64,000 nt of DNA from assembly GCF_031432425.1 (NCBI RefSeq), contig NZ_JAVKPH010000016.1:32668-96667 (forward strand). Direction: 5' to 3'. Positions 1 through 8,185 of the stretch are shown piece by piece (position 1 is the first letter of the stretch; every line of letters begins with the position of its first letter). The DNA comes from Ruixingdingia sedimenti (lineage in GTDB: Bacteria; Pseudomonadota; Alphaproteobacteria; Rhodobacterales; Rhodobacteraceae). Below the pieces are notes generated by a model that worked only from the letters and a program-made list of their open reading frames with translations, did no database searches and was not told where the DNA came from. The translations under genes and the position numbers were made by a program.

Positions 1-428
1 CGATCGAGCAGGAACTGGAGGCGACCTATTGGGAAAGCCTCGACCAGATGATCGCGCGGATGGACGTGATCTCGATCAACTGCCCGCATACGCCCTCGAC
101 CTTCCACCTGCTGAACGCGCGGCGGCTGCGGCTGCTGAAACCCACGGCGGTGATCGTGAACACCAGCCGCGGCGAGGTGATCGACGAGAACGCCCTGACC
201 CGCGGCCTGCGCGCGGCCGAGATCGGCGGGGCGGGCCTTGACGTTTTCGAACATGGGGCCGAGATCAACCCCCGCCTGAGGGAGCTGCCGAATGTGGTTT
301 TGCTGCCTCACATGGGGTCGGCCACGATCGAGGGGCGGGTCGAGATGGGGGAAAAGGTGATCCTCAACATCAAGACCTTCGCCGATGGCCACCGGCCGCC
401 GGATCTGGTGGTGCCCGGGATGCTTTGA
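1..428 (+). CDS. D-2-hydroxyacid dehydrogenase, C-terminal part (truncated by window edge)
   Basis: The reading frame is open to the left edge, so only the last ~142 residues are present. It matches the C-terminal half of NAD(P)-dependent D-isomer-specific 2-hydroxyacid dehydrogenases (glyoxylate/hydroxypyruvate reductase type), cytosolic enzymes reducing 2-oxoacids. Visible family landmarks are the NCPHTPSTFHLLN segment, the NTSRGEVIDENAL stretch with the substrate-binding Arg, the GGAGLDVFE stretch, and the catalytic His in LLPHMGSAT. The exact substrate cannot be read from this fragment. A dispersed intergenic element follows about 45 bp after the stop codon. Confidence 0.88.
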   Translation, partial: IEQELEATYWESLDQMIARMDVISINCPHTPSTFHLLNARRLRLLKPTAVIVNTSRGEVIDENALTRGLRAAEIGGAGLDVFEHGAEINPRLRELPNVVLLPHMGSATIEGRVEMGEKVILNIKTFADGHRPPDLVVPGML

Positions 429-474
429 CCGCGATGCCCTGACGCCCGGCGGCGGTGCGGGCGGATGGGGCGGC

Positions 475-507
475 GGCCTCCGGCGGGGATATTTGGGTCA
501 CGGTGAA
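475..507 (+). repeat. Dispersed intergenic element, locus 1 (single arm)
   Basis: It starts GCCTCCGGCGGGGATATTT and continues into GGGTCACGGTGAA. The preceding ~30 bp (from about 447) also resemble the sequence before the copy at 34291, so the repeated unit here is about 65 bp. It lies between two co-directional genes. Confidence 0.6.
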
Positions 508-577
508 CCGCAGGCGTCGTGCCGCTTTGGCGCCGGCGCGATCCGTGGCAGGATGATGGGCGCAAGGAGGGCCCGCC

Positions 578-916
578 ATGCTGCACATCACCCGCGATTT
601 CCCCGGCCAGACCGTCATCACCACCTTCGAGACCTCGCCCGGCCTGTGCGCCGACCTGCTGGACGCGCTGGTCGAGGCCTATGCGGATTTCATCCGCCAC
701 CAGCCCGGCTTCCTGTCGGCCGCGCTGCATGTGAACGACGCCCAGACCCGGATCGCCAACTATTCCCGCTGGCGCCGGCGCGAGGATTTCCAGGCCATGC
801 TGCGCAGCCCCGAGATGCGGGTGCGCAACCGGCGGTTCATGGAGCTTTGTTCGCGCTTCGAGCCGGTGATGTACGAGGTGGCCGAGGTGGTGGGCGCGCC
901 GGAAAGCGCGGGCTGA
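578..916 (+). CDS. Antibiotic biosynthesis monooxygenase (ABM)-fold protein
   Basis: This 112-residue protein has the small ferredoxin-like ABM/dimeric alpha-beta barrel pattern. It has a beta strand with VITTFETSPG, a helix with LLDALVEAYADFIRHQPGF, then a strand and an SRWRRREDFQAML helix typical of this family, which includes quinol monooxygenases and heme-degrading enzymes. A strong AAGGAGG Shine-Dalgarno sits about 7 bp before the ATG at 578. The family is often a stand-alone oxygenase or unknown binding protein. The substrate cannot be inferred and no partner gene is obvious; it appears monocistronic. Confidence 0.75.
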   Translation: MLHITRDFPGQTVITTFETSPGLCADLLDALVEAYADFIRHQPGFLSAALHVNDAQTRIANYSRWRRREDFQAMLRSPEMRVRNRRFMELCSRFEPVMYEVAEVVGAPESAG

Positions 917-948
917 CGAAGCCGCTTGCCGGTGTTGCGGCGCAGCAC

Positions 949-1557
949 TCAGAATGCGTCTTTCTTGGACTTGTTTTCGCCTGCCTTTACGGCAGCCAGG
1001 ATGTCGGACCAGTTCGGTCCCTCATAGGTCATGATCAGAACACCCTCGCCCCGGCGGATGCCCTTGATCTGTAGCCCGATGGTCGTGGCAGGGGCGCCGA
1101 CATCCCAGACGGACATCCAGATACCGCATCCGTCATAGCCGAGGCACTGGTAGAACTCGTCCCGGTCTTTCCAGAGTTTCACCCCGGTCCGTTCCATGTT
1201 GTTCGAAGGCTTGCCGTATTTTTCGGTCAGAATGGCTTTCAACTCGTCGTATTTCTCTTTCCCGCGGGATCCGTAGGCATCCCCTTCGATGGGAGTGGAG
1301 AACCAGATGACCCGGCCCATGCCGTGATCGGGGTCGACGGCCACAAGAAGAACGTCCGTATCCGGCGGCGTGACCGGCGCGCGTGTGGCGCGGAAGCTGC
1401 TGAGGCGGCCCCAGAGGGGTTCGGCACTCGGGACGACTCCGAGCGCCTCCTGTACCTCTGCCGCAGAGGCGCCCCATGTCAGACCGAAGGGGGCAGCGAC
1501 TTCCTGTGCATGGGCGGAGGTCACGAACAGGAAGGCGATGAGGGCGCGCAGGAACAT
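949..1557 (-). CDS. Hypothetical secreted protein
   Basis: A 202-residue protein starts with a clear Sec signal peptide (MFLRALIAFLFVTSAHAQ, cleavage after AHA). The mature part is soluble, begins APFGLTWGASAAEVQEAL, and contains two cysteines in YQCLGYDGCG that could form a disulfide. The 'FGLTWG.s..ev...l' opening is common to several uncharacterised periplasmic proteins, but I do not recognise a function. GGAG sits about 8 bp upstream of the ATG. Codon use is less GC-biased than neighbouring genes, which may mean different ancestry. It likely acts in the periplasm. Confidence 0.7.
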   Translation of the reverse strand: MFLRALIAFLFVTSAHAQEVAAPFGLTWGASAAEVQEALGVVPSAEPLWGRLSSFRATRAPVTPPDTDVLLVAVDPDHGMGRVIWFSTPIEGDAYGSRGKEKYDELKAILTEKYGKPSNNMERTGVKLWKDRDEFYQCLGYDGCGIWMSVWDVGAPATTIGLQIKGIRRGEGVLIMTYEGPNWSDILAAVKAGENKSKKDAF

Positions 1558-1753
1558 GGTTTACTCCGGTACTTCGCCGCCAGTATCCATGGCCGGGGTT
1601 AACAGTCAATGAACGCCGGTTGCGGGATGCCGCGGGACGCTGTGGCGTGTCCCCGAGGGCGCAAGACCCCGCCCGGGGCGGTGCAATCGGCATCGCAGCG
1701 CGAGGGCGATAACCTTCGCCAGCCGCGGCAGCGGGGGCGGATGCCCATGCGCC

Positions 1754-3934
1754 CTAACGTTTCCGCCGTTTGTTGCCGCCCCTTTGCCCCGCGCGGCCGG
1801 CGGTCGAGCGGCCGGAGGATTTCACCGCATCCTCCACCGCCTCTTCCACCGCCGACTGGCGGGCGAGCGGGTCGTCGGCCACGGCAAGCTCCACCGCCTC
1901 CAGCCGCTTGATCTCGTCGCGCAGGTGGGCCGCTTCCTCGAATTCCAGGTTCTCGGCCGCCTTGCGCATATCCAACCTCAGCGCGTCCAGATGCGCCGCC
2001 AGATTGGCCCCGACCAGCGGTTTCCCGACCTTTGCGGTGACGCGCGACATGTCGGTGTCGCCCTGCCAGAGGCCGGCCAGAACATCCTCGACATTCTTCT
2101 TCACCGTTTCGGGGGTGATGCCGTGTTCGGTGTTGTAGGCGATCTGCTTTTCGCGCCGCCGGTTCGTTTCGCGCAGGGCGCGTTCCATGCTGCCGGTGAT
2201 GCTGTCGGCATACATGATCACCCGGCCCTCGGCGTTGCGCGCGGCGCGCCCGATGGTCTGGATCAGCGAGGTTTCGGACCGCAGGAAGCCCTCCTTGTCC
2301 GCATCGAGGATCGCCACCAGCCCGCATTCGGGGATGTCGAGCCCCTCGCGCAGCAGGTTGATGCCCACCAGCACGTCGAAGGCGCCGAGCCGCAGGTCGC
2401 GCAGGATCTCGATCCGTTCGATCGTGTCGATGTCGCTGTGCATGTAGCGCACGCGGATGCCCTGTTCGTGCAGGTATTCGGTCAGATCCTCCGCCATCCG
2501 CTTGGTCAGCGTGGTGCAGAGCGTGCGCAGCCCCCGCGCGGCGACGTGGCGCACCTCGTCCAGCAGGTCGTCGACCTGGGTGGTGACGGGGCGGATTTCG
2601 ACCATGGGGTCCAGCAGGCCGGTGGGGCGGATCACCTGTTCGGCAAAGACGCCGCCGGCCTGTTCCAGTTCCCATTTCGCGGGGGTGGCAGAGACGAACA
2701 CCGATTGCGGGCGCATCGCGTCCCATTCCTCGAACTTGAGGGGTCGGTTGTCCATGCACGATGGCAGGCGGAACCCGTGTTCGGCCAGCGTGAACTTGCG
2801 CCGGTAGTCGCCTTTGTACATGCCGCCGATCTGCGGCACGGTGACGTGGGATTCGTCGGCAAAGACGATGGCGTGGTCGGGGATGAACTCGAACAGCGTC
2901 GGCGGCGGCTCGCCCGGGGCGCGGCCCGTCAGGTAGCGCGAATAGTTCTCGATCCCGTTGCAGACGCCGGTCGCCTCGAGCATTTCCAGATCGAAGTTGG
3001 TGCGCTGTTCCAGCCGCTGCGCCTCCAAGAGCTTGCCTTCCTCGTTCAACTGCTTGAGGCGCTGGAACAGTTCCGCCTTGATGCCCTTGATCGCCTGTTG
3101 CAGCGTCGGGCGCGGGGTGACGTAGTGGCTGTTGGCATAGATGCGGATCTGCTGGAAGCTGTCGGTCTTCGCCCCCGTCAGCGGGTCGAATTCGGTAATG
3201 GATTCGAGTTCCTCGCCGAAGAAGGAAAACCGCCATGCGCGGTCTTCGAGGTGCGCGGGCCAGACTTCGACGACATCGCCGCGCACCCGGAACATGCCGC
3301 GGTGAAAAGCGGCCTCGTTGCGTTTGTACTGCTGCGCCACCAGTTCGCGGATGAATTCGCGCTGGTCGTAGAACCGGCCCACGGCAAGATCCTGGGTCAT
3401 GGCCGAATAGGTCTCGACCGAGCCGATGCCGTAGATGCAGCTGACCGAGGCGACGATGATCACGTCGTCGCGTTCCAGAAGCGCCCGTGTGGCCGAGTGG
3501 CGCATCCGGTCGATCTGTTCGTTGATCTGGCTTTCCTTCTCGATATAGGTGTCGGTGCGCGCGACATAGGCCTCGGGCTGGTAGTAGTCGTAGTAGGATA
3601 CGAAGTATTCGACCGCGTTGTCGGGGAAGAAGCCCTTGAATTCGCCGTAGAGTTGCGCCGCCAGCGTCTTGTTGGGCGCAAGGATGATGGCCGGGCGCTG
3701 CGTTTCCTCGATCACCTTGGCCATGGTGAAGGTCTTGCCGGTGCCGGTCGCGCCCAGAAGCACCTGGTTCTGTTCGCCCCCCCGCACGCCCGATGCCAGT
3801 TCGGCGATGGCCGTGGGCTGGTCGCCTGCGGGCTTGAAGGGCGTGTGCATGACGAAGGGCCGGCCGCCCTCCAGCTTGGGGCGCGTCAGCACGTCGGGGC
3901 GAAGCTGCGGGGCGTTGGTCGTGTTGTGGGGCAT
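1754..3934 (-). CDS. uvrB: Excinuclease ABC subunit B
   Basis: This 726-residue protein is the damage-verification helicase of nucleotide excision repair, working with UvrA and UvrC in the cytoplasm. Walker A is GATGTGKT near residue 61. The beta-hairpin region YYDYYQPEAYVARTDTYIEK, the DEAD-like motif (VFADESHV), the helicase C domain ending LREGLDIPECGLV, and the C-terminal UVR motif (LEFEEAAHLRDEIKRLE) are all present. Length is slightly above the usual ~670 because of a basic C-terminal tail ending GGNKRRKR. AGAGGAA precedes the ATG. It lies 45 bp downstream of an EamA gene on the same strand and may be partly co-transcribed with it. Confidence 0.97.
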   Translation of the reverse strand: MPHNTTNAPQLRPDVLTRPKLEGGRPFVMHTPFKPAGDQPTAIAELASGVRGGEQNQVLLGATGTGKTFTMAKVIEETQRPAIILAPNKTLAAQLYGEFKGFFPDNAVEYFVSYYDYYQPEAYVARTDTYIEKESQINEQIDRMRHSATRALLERDDVIIVASVSCIYGIGSVETYSAMTQDLAVGRFYDQREFIRELVAQQYKRNEAAFHRGMFRVRGDVVEVWPAHLEDRAWRFSFFGEELESITEFDPLTGAKTDSFQQIRIYANSHYVTPRPTLQQAIKGIKAELFQRLKQLNEEGKLLEAQRLEQRTNFDLEMLEATGVCNGIENYSRYLTGRAPGEPPPTLFEFIPDHAIVFADESHVTVPQIGGMYKGDYRRKFTLAEHGFRLPSCMDNRPLKFEEWDAMRPQSVFVSATPAKWELEQAGGVFAEQVIRPTGLLDPMVEIRPVTTQVDDLLDEVRHVAARGLRTLCTTLTKRMAEDLTEYLHEQGIRVRYMHSDIDTIERIEILRDLRLGAFDVLVGINLLREGLDIPECGLVAILDADKEGFLRSETSLIQTIGRAARNAEGRVIMYADSITGSMERALRETNRRREKQIAYNTEHGITPETVKKNVEDVLAGLWQGDTDMSRVTAKVGKPLVGANLAAHLDALRLDMRKAAENLEFEEAAHLRDEIKRLEAVELAVADDPLARQSAVEEAVEDAVKSSGRSTAGRAGQRGGNKRRKR

Positions 3935-3979
3935 GGCGATTCCTCTGGCCCCAGAAGGATGGGGGTTGCGGCGGCAGGT

Positions 3980-4849
3980 TCAAGGGCGCCGGCGCCTGCC
4001 GAGCAACGCGGTGGTCAATCCCGCCGCGACGACCACCGCCGCCCCGGCAAAGACGTTGAGCCCGGGACGTTCGTGGAACACGCCGATGCCGATCACGATG
4101 CCGAACACCAGTTGCAGATAGGTGAAGGGCTGGATCGCGTTCGGCGGCGCCGCGGCGTAGGACCGGATCATCAGCCAGTGCCCGGCGATGGTGGTGCAGC
4201 AGAGAACGCCCATCCATCCCCAGTCGGGCGCCGACATCGGCTCCATGAACCAGATCCCCGCCAGCGTCATGGTGATCCCGCCGCCCATGCCGGTCCAGAA
4301 GAACGATATCGTCTGGCTGTCGCGGCGCGATACGATCCGGGTCAGGATGACATAGACTGCGGTGCAGCATGCCGCCGTCAGCGGCAGCAGCGCGGCCGGC
4401 GCAAAGACGCCCATGCCGGGTTGCAGGATGACCAGCACGCCGACGAACCCCGCGGCGACCCCCGCCCAGATCACCGGCGTCGCCCGTTCGCCCAGGATCG
4501 GGCCGGACAGGGCGACGACGATCAGCGGCGTGCTCATCAGCAGGGCATGCGTTTCGATCAGGCCCAGAAGGACGAAGCCCTGCACCGCGATGCAGGTCGC
4601 CAGCACCAGCACCGCGCCGCGCAGGAATTGCAGCACCGGATAGGCGCAGCGCACGGCCGCGCGCAGCCCGCCCGGCTGGCGCGCCGTCAGCGCGGTGACG
4701 AAGGCGGCAAAGCCCCAGTAGCGCAGCATCATCACCATGATGACGTTGTATTCGCTGGCCAGATGGCGCGAGATGCCGTCCTGCGTGGCAAAGATGAAGG
4801 TGGCGCAGACCATGAACAGGATGCCATGGCGCAGGTTCTGTTCGGTCAT
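3980..4849 (-). CDS. EamA/DMT-family inner-membrane transporter (copy A)
   Basis: A 289-residue protein with about ten hydrophobic segments arranged as two EamA repeats, as in drug/metabolite transporters that export metabolites. It begins MTEQNLRHGILFMVCATFIFA and carries the family phrases GLIETHALL and LSGPILGER. It is clearly paralogous to the gene immediately upstream: FFWTG, DWGWMGVLCC and QPFTYLQLVF have near-identical counterparts there. Only 3 bp separate it from that gene's stop codon, so they form an operon. The substrate is unknown. Confidence 0.88.
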   Translation of the reverse strand: MTEQNLRHGILFMVCATFIFATQDGISRHLASEYNVIMVMMLRYWGFAAFVTALTARQPGGLRAAVRCAYPVLQFLRGAVLVLATCIAVQGFVLLGLIETHALLMSTPLIVVALSGPILGERATPVIWAGVAAGFVGVLVILQPGMGVFAPAALLPLTAACCTAVYVILTRIVSRRDSQTISFFWTGMGGGITMTLAGIWFMEPMSAPDWGWMGVLCCTTIAGHWLMIRSYAAAPPNAIQPFTYLQLVFGIVIGIGVFHERPGLNVFAGAAVVVAAGLTTALLGRRRRP

Positions 4850-4852
4850 CCT

Positions 4853-5731
4853 CTACCCCCGCCGGGACTGGAGCTTGCGCGTGCGCAGCAGGGTGAAAAG
4901 GCCCGCGCCGACCACCACCAGCGCGCCGATGGCGACATTGGGGGCGATGGTTTCGCCGAACACGGTGGTGCCGAGGATGGCGATGAACACCAGTTGCAGG
5001 AAGGAAAAGGGCTGCACGGCGCTGGCCTCCGCCACTTCGTAGGCGCGGATCAGCAGCCAGTGGCCCAGCACCGCGCTGCAACACAGCACCGCCATCCAGC
5101 CCCAGTCCCGCGGCGCCATCGGTTCCCAGAACCACATGCCGATCACCGTGGCGGTGATGGCGCCGGAAACCCCGGTCCAGAAAAAGCTGACCTGCGCGCT
5201 GTCGCCGCGCGCGACATAGCGGGTCAGCAGGCCGTAAAGCGCGAACAGCAGCGCCGCCAGCAGGGGGAAGATCGCGGCGGGCGAGAACACCCGCATCCCC
5301 GGTTGCAGGATGATCAGCACGCCGGCGAAACCGATCGCGATCGCCGTCCAGCGCCGCCAGCCGACCCGCTCGCCCAGGATCGGCCCCGACAGCGCGGCGA
5401 CGAGAAGGGGATAGCAGGTGAAGATCGAATGCGTCTCGATCAGCCCCAGAAGGACGAAGCCCATGACCACCACGCCGACCTCTGTCACCACCACGATCCC
5501 GCGCAGCCATTGCAGCACCGGATAGCGCGGCCGCAGGGCGGCGTGCAGGCCCCCGGGCTGGCGCGCGGTCAGCGCCACGACGAACAGCGCGAAGAACCAG
5601 AAGCGGATCATCACCACCATGAAGACGTTGTATTCCTCGACCAGATGGCGCGAGAGGCCGTCCTGCATGGCGAAGATGAAGGTGGTGGCGATCATCAGCA
5701 GAATGCCGAGGCGGGTGTTCTGGCGGGTCAT
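4853..5731 (-). CDS. EamA/DMT-family inner-membrane transporter (copy B)
   Basis: A 292-residue polytopic membrane protein with two EamA repeats, starting MTRQNTRLGILLMIATTFIFA. The start at 5731 is chosen because its ATG overlaps the TGA of the upstream mnmD gene in an ATGA arrangement, which signals translational coupling. An upstream extension in this frame would run inside mnmD. It is a tandem paralogue of the next gene downstream (shared GLIETHS, LSGPILGERV, FFWTGVSGAIT and DWGWMAVLCC blocks). Its role is probably export of a small metabolite; the substrate cannot be told. Confidence 0.88.
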   Translation of the reverse strand: MTRQNTRLGILLMIATTFIFAMQDGLSRHLVEEYNVFMVVMIRFWFFALFVVALTARQPGGLHAALRPRYPVLQWLRGIVVVTEVGVVVMGFVLLGLIETHSIFTCYPLLVAALSGPILGERVGWRRWTAIAIGFAGVLIILQPGMRVFSPAAIFPLLAALLFALYGLLTRYVARGDSAQVSFFWTGVSGAITATVIGMWFWEPMAPRDWGWMAVLCCSAVLGHWLLIRAYEVAEASAVQPFSFLQLVFIAILGTTVFGETIAPNVAIGALVVVGAGLFTLLRTRKLQSRRG

Positions 5732-6450
5732 GTCGGGTCCAGGATGCCGCGCGTCATGTGGCGCTTGCTGCCGAAGCCGGGCGCGCGGGTGACGGCAAAG
5801 CCCGCGGCCTGCAACGCCCGGCGGACATGGCCCGCGGCGGTATAGGTGGCGAGCGTGCCGCCCGGCGCGGTGTGGCGGGCGACCTCGGCCAGCAGCGCCT
5901 CGCCCCAAAGTTCGGGGTTCTTGGCGGGGGAAAAGCCGTCGAGGAACCAGGCATCCGCCCGCCCCCCCCACGCCGGCAGGCGGGTGCGGGCGTCGCCCAA
6001 CAGGATCTCGGCCGTGATCCCGGGCAGGTCGATGGCGATGCGGCCGGCGGGGGCCACGGGCCATTGCGCCGCCAGCATCGCCGCCGTCCCGGCCAGTACC
6101 GGGAAGGCCGACAGCGCGCGGGCGATGGCGGGGGCGGGCAGGGGGAAGGCCTCGAAACTGGTGTAGCGCAGGCGGCCGGGGCGGCCGGTGGCGGCCCATG
6201 CGGCCTGCACCGCCAGCAGGTTGAGCCCGGTGCCGAAGCCCAGTTCCGCCACCGCGAACCCGTCGCGGAACCGTTCGGGCAGGCCGTTTCCGGCCAGGAA
6301 CACATGGCGCGTTTCGGCAAGCCCGCCTTGCAGCGAGAAATACGGGTCGTCGAACCGCCGCGCCACCGGGATCACCGTGTCGCGCCAGTCGAGGTCGGGG
6401 CTCTGGCAGGGAATGGGCATCTGGAATAGGTCTGATTCGGGCGCGATCAT
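5728..6450 (-). CDS. mnmD: tRNA 5-methylaminomethyl-2-thiouridine methyltransferase (MnmD domain, free-standing)
   Basis: This corresponds to the N-terminal methyltransferase half of bifunctional MnmC, which methylates nm5s2U34 of tRNAs to mnm5s2U34 using SAM. The SAM-binding motif is VAELGFGTGLNLL. The catalytic/substrate motif DAWFLDGFSPAKNPELW and the N-terminal block (DLDWRDT, RFDDPYFS, ETRHVFLAGNGLP) are diagnostic. The start at 6450 (MIAPESD) gives ~240 residues; the in-frame ATG at 6420 (MPIPCQS) is an equally possible start, and neither has a good Shine-Dalgarno. The FAD half is a separate gene transcribed divergently from 6468. The 3' end overlaps the downstream EamA gene. Confidence 0.87.
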   Translation of the reverse strand: MIAPESDLFQMPIPCQSPDLDWRDTVIPVARRFDDPYFSLQGGLAETRHVFLAGNGLPERFRDGFAVAELGFGTGLNLLAVQAAWAATGRPGRLRYTSFEAFPLPAPAIARALSAFPVLAGTAAMLAAQWPVAPAGRIAIDLPGITAEILLGDARTRLPAWGGRADAWFLDGFSPAKNPELWGEALLAEVARHTAPGGTLATYTAAGHVRRALQAAGFAVTRAPGFGSKRHMTRGILDPT

Positions 6451-6467
6451 GGGCGAGGGGACGGGGA

Positions 6468-7478
6468 ATGGCAACGCCGGATCTGACGGTGATGGGGGCG
6501 GGCGTGTTCGGCCTGTCGGTGGCCTGGGCGGCGGCGCGGCGGGGTGCACGGGTGCGGGTGATCGACCCGCATGACCCGGGGGCGGGGGCGAGCGGCGGCC
6601 TCGTCGGCGCGCTGGCCCCGCATGTGCCCGAACAGTGGAACGAAAAGAAGCAGTTTCAACTGGAAAGCCTGCTGATGGCGGCGGGTTGGTGGGCCGGGGT
6701 CGCGGCGGCGGGGGGCGTCGATCCCGGCCATGCCCGGGTGGGGCGGTGGCAGCCGCTGGCCGATGCCCGGGCGGTCGAACAGGCGCGGGCGCGGGCCGCG
6801 GGGGCGGCGGCGCTGTGGCGGGGGGCGGCGGACTGGCGTGTGGTTCCGGCGGCGCAGGGCGGTTGGGCGCCGCCCGCCCCCTCGGGCTGGATGGTCGAGG
6901 ATACGCTGTCGGCGCGGCTCAGCCCCCGGCGGGGCGTGGCGGCGCTGGTCGCGGCGATCCGCGCGCGGGGGGGCGAAGTGCTGGCCGACGGCGCGGCGGC
7001 GGGCCCGGTGGTCTGGGCGACCGGGGCGGCGGGGCTGCGCGCGATGGGCGCGGGCGACGGGGTGAAGGGGCAGGCGCTGGCGCTGCGCCTCAACGCCGCG
7101 GACCGGCCGCAGATCTATGCGGATGGCCTGCATATCGTGCCCCATGCCGACGGGACGGTGGCGATCGGATCCACCAGCGAGCGGGTCTATGACGCGCCCG
7201 ACACGGTGGACGGGCAACTCGACGCGCTGCATGCCCGGGCGGTGGCGCTGCTGCCCTGCCTCGCCGGTGCGCCGGTCGTCGCGCGTTGGGCGGGCGAACG
7301 GCCCCGCGCGAAAAGCCGCGCGCCGCTCTTGGGTCCATGGCCGGGCCGGGCGGGGCATTTCGTCGCCAACGGCGGCTTCAAGATCGGCTTCGGCGTGGCG
7401 CCGAAGGTGGGCGAGGTCATGGCCGATCTGGTGCTGGACGGGCGCGATGCGATCCCCGAAGGGTTCCGCACGGGGTAG
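6468..7478 (+). CDS. FAD-dependent oxidoreductase, MnmC(o)-like (cmnm5s2U34 oxidase)
   Basis: A 336-residue DAO-family flavoprotein. It opens with a Rossmann FAD motif (VMGAGVFGLSVAWAAARRG) followed by VRVIDPHDPGAGASGG. Further on come PHVPEQWNEKKQFQ and a C-terminal NGGFKIGFGVAPKVG that resembles the end of the MnmC oxidase domain. Its divergent neighbour is the methyltransferase half of MnmC. It is therefore probably the enzyme that removes the carboxymethyl group from cmnm5s2U34 in tRNA. The DAO family is broad, so a different amine oxidase role is possible. An inverted dispersed element follows its stop. Confidence 0.72.
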   Translation: MATPDLTVMGAGVFGLSVAWAAARRGARVRVIDPHDPGAGASGGLVGALAPHVPEQWNEKKQFQLESLLMAAGWWAGVAAAGGVDPGHARVGRWQPLADARAVEQARARAAGAAALWRGAADWRVVPAAQGGWAPPAPSGWMVEDTLSARLSPRRGVAALVAAIRARGGEVLADGAAAGPVVWATGAAGLRAMGAGDGVKGQALALRLNAADRPQIYADGLHIVPHADGTVAIGSTSERVYDAPDTVDGQLDALHARAVALLPCLAGAPVVARWAGERPRAKSRAPLLGPWPGRAGHFVANGGFKIGFGVAPKVGEVMADLVLDGRDAIPEGFRTG

Positions 7479-7528
7479 GGGGCCTGTTGCGCCTCTTCCC
7501 GGCGACGGGCCGATTGGAGAGTGCGGGG

Positions 7529-7613
7529 GCCTCCGGCGGGGATATTTGGATCCAGCCTGAAGATCAGCCGCGCCTCTCTTCATTTTCTGTCCAGAAATAT
7601 CCCCGCCGGAGGC
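7529..7613. repeat. Dispersed intergenic element, locus 2 (inverted pair)
   Basis: Two arms face each other: GCCTCCGGCGGGGATATTT at 7529-7547 and its exact complement at 7595-7613, a perfect 19-bp inverted repeat around a 47-bp centre. The right arm extends left into the CTTCATTTTCTGTCC core. It sits between the convergent MnmC(o)-like gene and the tRNA-Gly cluster. Confidence 0.75.
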
Positions 7614-7640
7614 GCATCTATCCGTCCGGCCGACCGCCCG

Positions 7641-7660
7641 AAAAAAGGCGCTGCGCCCGT
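7641..7660 (-). terminator. Probable terminator of the tRNA-Gly cluster
   Basis: Read on the minus strand, a short GC-only hairpin (GGCGC-A-GCGCC) is followed at once by six T. It lies about 55 bp beyond the last tRNA-Gly. A second perfect hairpin (7-bp stem, 4-nt loop, 7663-7680) precedes it and may contribute. Confidence 0.5.
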
Positions 7661-7712
7661 GGGCCGGGGTTCACCCCGGCACGGCCGGAAGCTGGTCCAT
7701 TACATGGAAGAT

Positions 7713-7787
7713 TGGAGCGGGCGATGAGATTCGAACTCACGACCCTAACCTTGGCAAGGTTATGCTCTACCCCTGAGCTACGCCCGC
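7713..7787 (-). tRNA. tRNA-Gly (anticodon GCC), copy 1
   Basis: The 75-nt minus-strand sequence folds as a cloverleaf with 7-bp acceptor arms (GCGGGCG/CGCCCGC), anticodon loop TTGCCAA giving GCC, the T-loop TTCGAAT, and an encoded CCA end. It is the promoter-distal member of four identical tandem copies. Its left flank no longer matches the inter-copy spacer. Confidence 0.95.
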
Positions 7788-7819
7788 GCTCCGGATGCCC
7801 GTGGCATCGTTGACCGTAT

Positions 7820-7894
7820 TGGAGCGGGCGATGAGATTCGAACTCACGACCCTAACCTTGGCAAGGTTATGCTCTACCCCTGAGCTACGCCCGC
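7820..7894 (-). tRNA. tRNA-Gly (anticodon GCC), copy 2
   Basis: Identical over all 75 nt to the other three copies, including the encoded CCA. It is separated from each neighbour by the same 32-nt spacer, so the repeat period is exactly 107 bp. Confidence 0.95.
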
Positions 7895-7926
7895 GCTCCG
7901 GATGCCCGTGGCATCGTTGACCGTAT

Positions 7927-8001
7927 TGGAGCGGGCGATGAGATTCGAACTCACGACCCTAACCTTGGCAAGGTTATGCTCTACCCCTGAGCTACGCCCG
8001 C
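7927..8001 (-). tRNA. tRNA-Gly (anticodon GCC), copy 3
   Basis: The third identical copy of the 107-bp tandem unit. Anticodon loop TTGCCAA, CCA encoded. The spacers on both sides are identical to each other. Confidence 0.95.
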
Positions 8002-8033
8002 GCTCCGGATGCCCGTGGCATCGTTGACCGTAT

Positions 8034-8108
8034 TGGAGCGGGCGATGAGATTCGAACTCACGACCCTAACCTTGGCAAGGTTATGCTCTACCCCTGAGCT
8101 ACGCCCGC
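8034..8108 (-). tRNA. tRNA-Gly (anticodon GCC), copy 4 (promoter-proximal)
   Basis: Fourth identical copy and the first to be transcribed. Beyond its 5' end (from 8109 upward) the sequence departs from the spacer after two bases, so the promoter of the cluster should lie between 8109 and 8185. Confidence 0.95.
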
Positions 8109-8185
8109 GCCCCTTACGGTAGCGGGGATGTAGCCAAGCGCGGGGCGACATGCAAGGGCAAAAAACGCGGCCCCGTGCCGGCCCG

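Noticed and set aside
1784..5845. A plus-strand open frame of about 1350 codons across uvrB and the EamA genes
   Set aside because: It lies antisense to three clearly conserved genes, has low-complexity Arg/Gly/Asp/His-rich translation and no domain. Long antisense frames are expected at this GC content.
7713..8108. Regular tandem repeats that could be taken for a CRISPR array
   Set aside because: The 107-bp period consists of complete tRNA-Gly genes plus identical spacers. CRISPR spacers would differ and no cas genes are present.
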